Positions 6,927 through 13,058 of a DNA stretch of 13,058 bases are shown here, piece after piece. The notes under the pieces are model-generated. The model worked only from the letters and a program-made list of their open reading frames with translations, ran no database searches and had not been told where the DNA came from. The DNA comes from an uncultured Muribaculaceae bacterium (GTDB taxonomy: Bacteria; Bacteroidota; Bacteroidia; Bacteroidales; Muribaculaceae), in NCBI GenBank assembly GCA_910579105.1, contig CAJTRT010000061.1:1-13058 (forward strand), in the 5' to 3' direction. Both the position numbers and the translations under genes were made by a program. The stretch's first letter is position 1; each line of letters starts with the position of its first letter.

Positions 6927-8132
6927 ATGAACAAGGAACTCACTATTGACGAGATATACCGCGCGCAGATGGTGCTGCGCGATGTCGCACGCCATCCGAA
7001 AATCATCGGTCCGACACAGCTCTCCGCAAGCTGCGACATATACCTCAAACCCGAAAACCTACAGCACACAGGCGCGTTCAAACTCCGCGGCGCCTACTAC
7101 AAAATATCCCAGCTGACCGACGAGGAGAAAGCCCACGGGGTAATCGCCTGCTCGGCCGGCAACCACGCGCAGGGAGTGGCCCTCGGAGCCACCCACCACG
7201 GCATAAAGTCGCTGATATGCCTCCCAGCCGGGGCGCCAATCTCGAAAATCGAGGCCACCAAGCGCCTCGGAGCGGAGGTATGCCTCGTGCCGGGTGTGTA
7301 TGACGACGCGTATGCCAAGGCGATAGAGCTGAAAGAAAAACACGGCTACACCTTCGTACACCCGTTCAACGACCCGCTGGTAATAGCCGGACAGGGCACG
7401 ATAGGCCTCGAGATCCTCGAAGAGATGCCCCAGGTGCAGGCCATCGTCGTGCCAATCGGAGGCGGCGGCCTGATCGCGGGAGTGGCCTTCGCCGTCAAGA
7501 CCCTGCGCCCCGACATAAAAGTATACGGAGTGCAGGCCTCCGGAGCGCCTTCCATGGCCGAATCTCTTAAATCGGGCAAGCGGGAGCACCTCGACTCGGT
7601 GTTCACCATCGCCGACGGAATCGCCGTGAAAGAACCTGGCGACCTCACACTGGAACTCTGCCGGCGCTACGTCGACGAGGTTGTCACCGTCACTGACGAC
7701 GAAATCGCGGCAGCCATACTCGCCCTTGTCGAGAAACAGAAACTCGTGGCCGAGGGAGCGGGAGCCGCCGCCGTGGCCGCCGCCATGTTCGGCAAGCTCC
7801 CGATCGACGGCAAGGACGTGGTATGCGTCGTGTCGGGAGGCAACATCGACGTAAACACCCTCAACCGCGTGATCAACCGCGGCCTGGCCAAGGCCGGACG
7901 CGTGTGCCAGTTCGAGCTCGAGGTGCAGGACAAGCCCGGCATCCTTTCCAACGTTCTCAGAATAGTCGGAGACCAGGGCGCCAACGTCCTCTCCGTCAAC
8001 CACGAGCGCATCGGCTCGGCCTCGCAGGTCAACTCCTGCGTGCTCCACCTCGAGCTTGAGACCCTCAACACCGAACACATCGAACGCATACGACAGGCGT
8101 TGGATGATGCCGGTTACGCTGTAAAAGACTGA
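6927..8132 (+). CDS. ilvA: Threonine ammonia-lyase (threonine dehydratase), short ACT form
   Basis: A PLP enzyme of 401 residues that deaminates L-threonine to 2-oxobutyrate and ammonia in the cytosol. The PLP lysine is Lys52 in ENLQHTGAFKLRGA; the phosphate loop is GGGGLIAG (178-185); SGGN (303-306) contacts the PLP ring. A single ACT domain fills about residues 326-401 (VCQFELEVQDKPGILSNVL...). This is the roughly 400-residue form with one ACT domain, unlike E. coli IlvA (about 510 residues, two ACT-like domains) and the ACT-less TdcB. It may serve isoleucine synthesis or threonine catabolism. The operon carries no ilv or leu genes, so a catabolic or mixed role is plausible. It starts 21 bp after nfnB and ends 8 bp before the acyl-CoA ligase. 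The ACT domain suggests allosteric control by an amino acid, probably isoleucine or valine, but this is inferred. Confidence 0.95.
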   Translation: MNKELTIDEIYRAQMVLRDVARHPKIIGPTQLSASCDIYLKPENLQHTGAFKLRGAYYKISQLTDEEKAHGVIACSAGNHAQGVALGATHHGIKSLICLPAGAPISKIEATKRLGAEVCLVPGVYDDAYAKAIELKEKHGYTFVHPFNDPLVIAGQGTIGLEILEEMPQVQAIVVPIGGGGLIAGVAFAVKTLRPDIKVYGVQASGAPSMAESLKSGKREHLDSVFTIADGIAVKEPGDLTLELCRRYVDEVVTVTDDEIAAAILALVEKQKLVAEGAGAAAVAAAMFGKLPIDGKDVVCVVSGGNIDVNTLNRVINRGLAKAGRVCQFELEVQDKPGILSNVLRIVGDQGANVLSVNHERIGSASQVNSCVLHLELETLNTEHIERIRQALDDAGYAVKD

Positions 8133-8140
8133 CATTCTCA

Positions 8141-9811
8141 ATGATTAGATACGACGACAACCTGCTGCGGGTCTACGCCGAAAGTTTCCGCAACAACTGG
8201 GAGCTCCCGGCCCTGGCCGAATACGGCCACGACGAGGTGCTCACCTACGGCGAGTTCGCCCGCCGGATAGCCCGCATACACCTCTTCTACCAGCAGATCG
8301 GTCTGCGCCAGGGCGACAAGGTAGCCCTCCTTGGAAAGAACTCGGCGACATGGGTGACCGTATTCATGGCCACGATAACCTACGGAGCCACCATCGTCCC
8401 CATACTCCCTGACTTCAACGCCCGCGACGCGCAGCACATCATAAACCATTCCGAAGCCACGGTGCTTATGGTAAATCCCGCGCTGTGGGAGACATACGAA
8501 TTCGAGCAGATGCCGTCGCTGAGGGTCGTCGTCTCCCTCGAAAACCGCCAAGTGCTTGCCGAACGGATTCCGGAAAAGGAAAATTCCGCCGAACGCGTGA
8601 TACGCAACCTCACGCGCCGATTCCGGGCGAAATATCCCCGGGGCTTCCACCCTGCGGATGTCAGATACCCCGACATGCCCCGCGACGCCATAGCCGTACT
8701 GAACTACACCTCCGGCACGACAGGATTCTCCAAAGGAGTGATGCTCACCTACGACAACCTCGCCGGCAACGTGGTTTTCGGCATAAAGTCGCGCCTGCAT
8801 TATGAAGGCTCCCGCTGCCTGTCGTTCCTGCCGCTGGCCCACGCCTACGGCTGCGCCTTCGACATGCTGGTGCCCCTCGCCGTGGGCACGTTCGTAACCC
8901 TGTTCGGGAAAGCCCCCACACCCAAACTGCTCCTTGCGGCACTGTCGCAGGTCAAGCCCAACCTCGTGGTATGCGTGCCGCTTATATTGGAGAAAATCTA
9001 CCGCAAGCAGATAGTGCCTATGATCACCCGGCGGGCGATGAGGTGGGCCCTCGCCGTGCCGCTTCTCGACAACGCCATCTACGCCAAGATCCGCAACCGG
9101 CTGGTCGAGGCGTTCGGGGGCTGCTTCGAGGAGGTAATCGTCGGGGGAGCGCCGCTCAACGGGGAGGTCGAGGCCTTCCTGCACCGCATCAAATTCCCGT
9201 TCACAGTCGGCTACGGCATGACCGAGTGCGGCCCGCTGATCAGCTATATGCCATGGCGCGAGTTCGTCGTGACCTCCTGCGGGCGGGTGCTCCCCAACAT
9301 GGAAGCGAAAATCCTCTCCGACGACCCAGAGCATATCCCCGGCGAGATATGCGTGCGCGGCCAGAACGTCATGGCGGGATACTTCAAGAACCCCGATGCG
9401 ACGGAAGGCGTGCTGTCGAAAGACGGATGGCTGCGCACCGGCGACATGGGAACCCTCTCGGCCGACAACGTGCTGTTCATCCGCGGACGCTCCAAGACAA
9501 TGATACTCAGCGCTTCGGGCCAAAATATCTATCCCGAGGAAATAGAGGCTAAGCTCAACAACATGCCCTACGTCAACGAGAGCCTCGTCGTGGAGCGCGG
9601 CAAAGGGCTGACCGCCATCGTCTACCCCGACTACGAGCGTATGGACGCCGACGGCGTGACCCTCGACCAGCTTGACACCCTTATGGAGCGCAACCGCGCC
9701 GACCTCAACAACCTCGTGGCCCCCTATGAGCGCGTCGACCGCATCCAGCTCATTCCCCACGAGTTCGAGAAAACCCCCAAGAAATCCATCCGCCGCTACC
9801 TCTATTCCTGA
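8141..9811 (+). CDS. AMP-binding acyl-CoA synthetase (long-chain fatty-acid-CoA ligase-like)
   Basis: A 556-residue adenylate-forming enzyme that would activate a carboxylic acid with ATP and join it to CoA. All core motifs are in place: the phosphate loop YTSGTTGFSKG (189-199), YGMTECGP (358-365), GWLRTGD (429-435), RGRSKTMILSASGQNIYPEEIE (448-469) and a C-terminal catalytic-lysine region EKTPKKSIRRYLY (543-555, probably Lys548). Overall form is closest to FadD-type long-chain acyl-CoA synthetases, though the chain-length preference cannot be read from sequence, and acyl-ACP or aryl acid substrates cannot be excluded. No transmembrane segment or carrier domain is seen. It is the last gene of the nfnA-nfnB-ilvA run, 8 bp after ilvA. 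It converges on the restriction-modification module with a 144-bp gap that holds two possible hairpins. Confidence 0.9.
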   Translation: MIRYDDNLLRVYAESFRNNWELPALAEYGHDEVLTYGEFARRIARIHLFYQQIGLRQGDKVALLGKNSATWVTVFMATITYGATIVPILPDFNARDAQHIINHSEATVLMVNPALWETYEFEQMPSLRVVVSLENRQVLAERIPEKENSAERVIRNLTRRFRAKYPRGFHPADVRYPDMPRDAIAVLNYTSGTTGFSKGVMLTYDNLAGNVVFGIKSRLHYEGSRCLSFLPLAHAYGCAFDMLVPLAVGTFVTLFGKAPTPKLLLAALSQVKPNLVVCVPLILEKIYRKQIVPMITRRAMRWALAVPLLDNAIYAKIRNRLVEAFGGCFEEVIVGGAPLNGEVEAFLHRIKFPFTVGYGMTECGPLISYMPWREFVVTSCGRVLPNMEAKILSDDPEHIPGEICVRGQNVMAGYFKNPDATEGVLSKDGWLRTGDMGTLSADNVLFIRGRSKTMILSASGQNIYPEEIEAKLNNMPYVNESLVVERGKGLTAIVYPDYERMDADGVTLDQLDTLMERNRADLNNLVAPYERVDRIQLIPHEFEKTPKKSIRRYLYS

Positions 9812-9830
9812 ACAATCATTTTCGCAAAGC

Positions 9831-9859
9831 AACGGCCATATTCCTAACAAATGGCTGTT
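9831..9859 (+). terminator. Possible hairpin after the acyl-CoA ligase gene
   Basis: AACGGCCAT (9831-9839) pairs with ATGGCTGTT (9851-9859) with one G-U pair and an 11-nt loop, 20 nt past the stop codon. No clear U-run follows, so it is a weak intrinsic terminator candidate. Confidence 0.35.
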
Positions 9860-9868
9860 ATCTGATTC

Positions 9869-9913
9869 GAGCCGTACCCCGGAAGTTTTTTACTGGCTTT
9901 CAGGGTACGGTTT
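9869..9913. terminator. Extended hairpin between convergent operons
   Basis: CCGTACCC (9872-9879) is perfectly matched by GGGTACGG (9903-9910). G-U and A-U pairs extend the stem outwards to 9869 and 9913. After one mismatch, GGAAG (9881-9885) can pair with CTTTC (9897-9901) to close an 11-nt loop. The hairpin lies between the converging acyl-CoA ligase and nuclease genes, where a bidirectional terminator or a transcript-end structure would be expected. There is no flanking U-run on either strand, so it is not a textbook terminator. Confidence 0.4.
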
Positions 9914-9955
9914 AGTCTGCCAAAGCCAGGCGCCCCCTCCTCGCAAAGGCCAAAC

Positions 9956-11134
9956 TCACCGAGGGCCGGGAGAGGCCAAAATGAGAGCCTGGAGGAGCCA
10001 GGGGCGGAGGCGCGGGTCGCCGGAAGCGGAGGCAACCTGGGCGAGCCAGCGCTCCAATGGGGACTCGCAGGATGCCGCACCGGCAGGCGGGAGACAGCCG
10101 ACAGCCGAATCCGCGATAGCCGGTTCGTCGAACAGGGAGGGTTGCCCCGGAGAAGAAGCTGATTTGGAGAACGGGGCGGCACAAGCCGGGAACAGGGCCG
10201 GATTGAAGGCGCGGACTTCGGTGGACAGGAAAGCGGGGTCGGCGAGCAGGTCGCGGACGAGCGGGGCGGCGGCGAGCAGGCGTTTGTAAATCTGCGGCAC
10301 AGGGGTGGCGAGGGGTTCGCCGTTGATGACTCCGACTGTGCCGCCCGCGGTAAAGGTGTCGCGGATATGGGAGTTAAGCACGCTCTTTGTGGTTACCAGC
10401 CAAAGGGACGCGTTATCGAAGTCGCTTCGCAGCACCTCTGGGAAAAGGGCGAACATACGCGCCTGGTAGTCGCGGCGGGTTTCTGCCGGAAGGTCCTTCC
10501 AGAAACCGACAGTAACGGAAGTCGCCGCGTCGTCCTGAGCGTCGCCGAGCCACCAGGGCATCTCCCTGCGCCCTTCGGCCAGCGCCTTGTCGCGGTAATA
10601 GCCTCGGACAACGGAGATGACGTCGCCGCCTGTTCGGAACGTGTCGTAGTCCGTCCCCATCTTGTCGAATATGCTCTCTCCCGCGGCAAGGTTCATATCT
10701 ATAAGATAGCGGGGGCAGTGGGTAACGGCTATCTCTCTGAGAACCTGCCCGTAGGGGCGCGACCGAAATTCGGCCCGGCTCCCGCCGAGTTTTGCGAAAA
10801 GCATCGTTATGCGGCCGACATCCGGATCGCGGGTTGTCTCCACGATGCTGCTGCCGGTAGAGGTCCAGTGATCCTTTTCGGTCGACTTCACTTCCACGCC
10901 GAATCTCCCCGCGACAACTATGTCGGGAAACCTCGCCCCGGAAACCAGCCGAACCTCTCCCGGGGCAAACGGCGTGCCCTGGCAGGATTCCTTGATGGCA
11001 GCGCATACCGCCGCTTCGACCCGCGACGAGGTCGCCCCTTTGAGAAACGTCGGGTCGGCGCACGCCGCCGCGTTCAGCCGGCTGGTCGCGGCCGCGACCA
11101 GGGCGTCGAAAGAAGCATCAGTCTGTTCTTCCAT
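9956..11134 (-). CDS. Putative type II restriction endonuclease (PD-(D/E)XK)
   Basis: A 392-residue protein directly downstream of a DNA cytosine methyltransferase on the same strand, with a 28-bp gap. A nuclease core is visible: RFPDIVVAGRFGVEVKST gives Pro70-Asp71 and, after nine residues, Glu81-Val82-Lys83, the PD-X9-EXK pattern of metal-dependent nucleases. A possible upstream acidic residue is Glu40, in a helix (SSRVEAAVCAAIKES). HWTSTGSSIVETTR (89-102) and THCPRYLIDMNL (138-149) look like conserved family patches. I do not recognise the specific family or its target. Context and motif support a restriction enzyme whose sites are protected by the partner methylase. The last 75 or so residues are Pro/Ala/Ser-rich and may be dispensable or divergent. 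No Shine-Dalgarno precedes the ATG at 11134; it is probably cotranscribed with the methylase, so methylase is made first. Confidence 0.75.
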   Translation of the reverse strand: MEEQTDASFDALVAAATSRLNAAACADPTFLKGATSSRVEAAVCAAIKESCQGTPFAPGEVRLVSGARFPDIVVAGRFGVEVKSTEKDHWTSTGSSIVETTRDPDVGRITMLFAKLGGSRAEFRSRPYGQVLREIAVTHCPRYLIDMNLAAGESIFDKMGTDYDTFRTGGDVISVVRGYYRDKALAEGRREMPWWLGDAQDDAATSVTVGFWKDLPAETRRDYQARMFALFPEVLRSDFDNASLWLVTTKSVLNSHIRDTFTAGGTVGVINGEPLATPVPQIYKRLLAAAPLVRDLLADPAFLSTEVRAFNPALFPACAAPFSKSASSPGQPSLFDEPAIADSAVGCLPPAGAASCESPLERWLAQVASASGDPRLRPWLLQALILASPGPR

Positions 11135-11162
11135 AGGAGAGAGCTGTCAAAAAAATAAAATA

Positions 11163-12527
11163 TCAACCGAAATATGCCGGCCAGATTTCCTGCAAGCGGC
11201 GGGCTATGTTGTAGGCGAGCATCGGCGGAACGGCGTTGCCGATCACCTTGTAGGCTCCGGACGGGCTGAGGCCGAACTTGGCGGAACCCTCCGTCGCTGG
11301 GGTCACGAACGGATAGTCGGGCGGGAAGGTCTGGATGAGAGCGCACTCACGGGGAGTCAGACGACGTTCGCGCAGGCCGCGGGCCAACTCGTCGGCCATC
11401 GTCCCTCCGTGCTCGGCCGACAGACGGCGGTATTCTATGTTCCCGTGATGCTCGGAGCGGATCGTGGGGCCGAGGCCGTCAATCGCGACCTCGCTCTGCC
11501 CCTGGCAGTGGCTCCCCATATATTTCGCCTGGGAATAGTGGCGCTGCGAAAGGTCCGAGGTGGATTCCGGCTCCCTGAGCGAGGCGAATACCTCCCGGCA
11601 GCTTACCGGCGGAAGAAGCCCCTCCGCGCGGCCGGCGGTGTGGCTGTGGGTCGGAGCCGGGTACGGGTCGGCGGGAAGTTTCCCCGTCCGCTCGTATTCG
11701 GCGCGGACTTCCGGGCGGAGGGCCGATTTGCGTATGCCGATGAAGATTACGCGCTCGCGGGTTTCGGGCACCCCGAAATCCCCCGCGTGGAGCACCTGCG
11801 GGTCGAGCACTATGTAGCCGTTGCCGTCGGCGCCCGAGAAGTCGCGCTGTATGATCTCCTTGGCCTCGCCGAGGCTCACAAGCCCCTTGACGTTCTCGGC
11901 CACGAACACCTTCGGCTTCACTATGTCGATAACCTGCTTCATCCAGAAATAGAGTTTTCCGCGGGTCTCCTCCGACGGGACATCCCCCTCGCGTTTCGAT
12001 CCGTCGTGCATCTTTCCGGAATCAAACCCGGCGCGCTTTCCCGCCACCGAGAAATCCTGGCACGGGAATCCACCGGTTACCAGGTCGATCCCCTCGGGGA
12101 AAACCGGCTCGACCTCCTCGCGCGGCTCTCCGTTCGCCAGGCGCTCCTGGTTCTCCTGGTGCTTCTTCACGAGGTCCACGATGCTCTGGAAACGGTATAT
12201 GGCCGGATCCTTTCCGAAGCGCTCCATATAGTTGCCCCACGCGGTCTTCGCCTCGCGGAGTATGTCGTTTGCGAAAACCGTCGAGAAGCGGTTGCGCCGC
12301 AGTAGCACCCAGTCGTCGTTGACCGCGCGCTGGATCCAGGGAGAATCCTCCGGCACCGAGCGGCGGTGGCAGATGAAGCCCCCCTCGAAGCCGAGGTCCA
12401 TACCGCCGCACCCCGAGAAAAGCGAGAGCATGCGCAGCTCGCCCGGCGGGGTCGGGCAGGCGGCGTAATCGGGAATCTGACGCGGGGCAACGCAGTCGGC
12501 GTGGAGTCTCATATTGTCTTTGGCCAT
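11163..12527 (-). CDS. DNA (cytosine-5-)-methyltransferase, type II modification enzyme
   Basis: A 454-residue Dcm/HhaI-type C5-cytosine methylase that uses S-adenosylmethionine to methylate cytosine in a specific DNA site. Motif I is LSLFSGCGGMDLGFEGG (34-50), motif IV GGFPCQDFS (152-160) with catalytic Cys156, motif VI FVAENVKGL (208-216), motif VIII ETRERVIFIG (255-264), motif IX RRLTPRECALIQTFP (388-402) and motif X YKVIGNAVPP (426-435). The target-recognition region lies between about 270 and 387 and contains GSHCQGQSEVAIDGLGPTIRSEHHGN, of unknown specificity. The distance between motifs I and IV (about 115 residues) is longer than in HhaI-type enzymes, owing to extra polar sequence around 115-145. 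It is followed 28 bp later by the candidate nuclease, has its own promoter at 12560-12590, and diverges from rpsO. No vsr-type repair gene or controller-protein gene accompanies it. Confidence 0.95.
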   Translation of the reverse strand: MAKDNMRLHADCVAPRQIPDYAACPTPPGELRMLSLFSGCGGMDLGFEGGFICHRRSVPEDSPWIQRAVNDDWVLLRRNRFSTVFANDILREAKTAWGNYMERFGKDPAIYRFQSIVDLVKKHQENQERLANGEPREEVEPVFPEGIDLVTGGFPCQDFSVAGKRAGFDSGKMHDGSKREGDVPSEETRGKLYFWMKQVIDIVKPKVFVAENVKGLVSLGEAKEIIQRDFSGADGNGYIVLDPQVLHAGDFGVPETRERVIFIGIRKSALRPEVRAEYERTGKLPADPYPAPTHSHTAGRAEGLLPPVSCREVFASLREPESTSDLSQRHYSQAKYMGSHCQGQSEVAIDGLGPTIRSEHHGNIEYRRLSAEHGGTMADELARGLRERRLTPRECALIQTFPPDYPFVTPATEGSAKFGLSPSGAYKVIGNAVPPMLAYNIARRLQEIWPAYFG

Positions 12528-12559
12528 TTCGGGGCTTTGGTTTAGTCGTTAATATCACG

Positions 12560-12590
12560 CAAAGTTACGCAATCCCGCGCAAACAGCAAA
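12560..12590 (-). promoter_or_regulatory. Promoter for the restriction-modification genes
   Basis: On the minus strand TTTG (12590-12587) is followed after 19 nt by TAACTTTG (12567-12560), a full match to the Bacteroidetes TTTG/TAnnTTTG consensus. Transcription would begin near 12552-12555, leaving a leader of about 25-30 nt before the methylase ATG at 12527. A small hairpin (CGCGA 12619-12623, TCGCG 12629-12633) lies between this promoter and the divergent rpsO promoter. Confidence 0.75.
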
Positions 12591-12639
12591 AACCGACGGC
12601 AGACGTCGTTTGGAAAAACGCGAGAAAATCGCGGAGGTG

Positions 12640-12671
12640 TTTGGCTGTGAGGGAAATATTTGCTACCTTTG
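12640..12671 (+). promoter_or_regulatory. Promoter for rpsO
   Basis: TTTG at 12640-12643, 20 nt spacer, then TACCTTTG at 12664-12671 matches the Bacteroidetes primary-sigma consensus. Transcription should start close to 12676-12679, so the rpsO message would carry a leader of about 115 nt, much longer than the predicted leaders of pyrH and the methylase in this window. Confidence 0.75.
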
Positions 12672-12672
12672 C

Positions 12673-12791
12673 AGCGCTTTTTGGGCGCTCGCCGGCGGGC
12701 CTTGACCCGGAGAATGTCGCGCTTTGCGGCCTTAAAGCGTTAACATACTTTTATTTATCCTATTCCATAAACCTCAAAAATCTCAGAAAGA
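12673..12791 (+). promoter_or_regulatory. Structured 5' leader of rpsO (possible S15 autoregulatory site)
   Basis: Between the predicted start of transcription and the rpsO ATG, several short inverted repeats can be read. AGCGC (12673-12677) can pair with GCGCT (12685-12689), if transcription begins early enough. CGCTTT (12720-12725) can pair with AAAGCG (12734-12739) around an 8-nt loop. The region from about 12741 to the ATG is A/T-rich and looks unstructured. Ribosomal protein S15 represses its own translation through leader RNA in several bacteria, by different structures; a similar role here is inference. Confidence 0.4.
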
Positions 12792-13058
12792 ATGTATCTG
12801 AATTCTGACGAAAAAATCGAGATCTTCGAGAAATACGGTAAGGGCAAGACTGACACTGGCTCACCTGAAGCCCAGATTGCATTATTCTCGGTCCGTATCG
12901 CTCATTTGACTGAACACTTAAAGTCAAATCACAAAGATTATAGCACCGCCCGCGCCCTGAAGGCCCTCGTCGGCAAGCGTCGCCGCCTGCTCGACTACCT
13001 GATCCGCAAGGACATCAACCGCTACCGCGCCATCATCGCCCAGAAGGAGCTCGGCATC
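12792..13058 (+). CDS. rpsO: Ribosomal protein S15 (3' partial)
   Basis: The first 89 codons of S15, a primary 16S rRNA-binding protein of the small subunit that helps assemble the platform. Conserved stretches are MYLNSDEKIEIFEKYGKGKTDTGSPEAQIALFSVRIAHLTEHLKSN, HKDYSTARALKALVGKRRRLLDYL and the C-terminal KDINRYRAIIAQKELGI. DTGSPEAQIA and the KDYS..R.L..LV.KRR.LLDYL pattern are the diagnostic S15 motifs. The frame is still open at the right edge; S15 in this phylum usually ends in ELGLRK or similar, so only about two residues and the stop codon are missing. The gene has its own promoter and a long leader, and diverges from the restriction-modification genes. Confidence 0.98.
   Translation, partial: MYLNSDEKIEIFEKYGKGKTDTGSPEAQIALFSVRIAHLTEHLKSNHKDYSTARALKALVGKRRRLLDYLIRKDINRYRAIIAQKELGI

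Noticed and set aside
8138..9850. A 570-codon open frame on the minus strand, opposite the acyl-CoA ligase
   Set aside because: The plus strand has every adenylate-forming motif in order. The antisense frame shows no recognisable domain and is explained by GC-rich codon bias that removes stop codons from the opposite strand.
9831..9920. Integron attC-like recombination site, suggested by CCTAACAA and nearby inverted repeats
   Set aside because: The required paired GTTRRRY and RYYYAAC core sites are not present in the right arrangement, and no integrase gene or cassette array is visible.
10920..12305. A 461-codon open frame on the plus strand, opposite the methylase and the nuclease start
   Set aside because: It lies across two genes with clear motifs on the minus strand, and its translation is Arg/Gly/Ala-rich with no domain.
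1..13058. CRISPR arrays, tRNA or rRNA genes, intact insertion sequences
   Set aside because: No regularly spaced repeats, tRNA cloverleaf, rRNA-like stretch or transposase motif was seen on reading both strands.

Overview
The window looks like a GC-rich chromosome segment from a Bacteroidales bacterium, possibly a Muribaculaceae-like gut anaerobe; the family-level guess is weak. The order-level call rests on three things. The pyrH, frr and rpsO proteins look Bacteroidetes-like. Shine-Dalgarno sites are largely absent. Four promoters fit the Bacteroidetes primary-sigma pattern TTTG-N19/20-TAnnTTTG.

Layout, left to right. (1) 2-1105, plus: the C-terminal part of a multi-pass membrane protein resembling an O-antigen polymerase or ligase, cut by the left edge. 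It converges on (2) 1137-2177, minus, an acyltransferase-3 family membrane protein; the two suggest a cell-surface polysaccharide locus. (3) 2242-3030, minus: a radical SAM protein preceded by a striking perfect 11-bp inverted repeat. (4) 3097-4401, minus: frr and pyrH, the classical UMP kinase / ribosome recycling factor pair, read from a promoter just upstream of pyrH. (5) 4634-9811, plus: a compact four-gene run, nfnA-nfnB-ilvA-AMP-binding acyl-CoA ligase, with gaps of 8 to 21 bp, read from a strong-looking promoter at 4526-4556. (6) 9956-12527, minus: a two-gene restriction-modification module, a C5-cytosine DNA methyltransferase followed by a PD-(D/E)XK nuclease candidate of a family I do not recognise, with its own promoter. 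(7) 12792-13058, plus: rpsO (ribosomal protein S15), behind a leader of about 115 nt that can fold, cut by the right edge shortly before its stop codon.

How the genes work together. pyrH and frr are housekeeping. NfnAB would couple reduced ferredoxin and NADH to NADP+ reduction (electron bifurcation/confurcation), and IlvA would turn threonine into 2-oxobutyrate. In an anaerobe 2-oxobutyrate can be oxidised with ferredoxin reduction, so sharing an operon with NfnAB is metabolically plausible, though this is inference. The restriction-modification pair is the clearest accessory element, placed between core genes. No rRNA, tRNA, CRISPR array or intact insertion sequence was seen. No intergenic stretch exceeds 300 bp; the longest are 12528-12791 (divergent promoters and rpsO leader) and 4402-4633 (divergent promoters).
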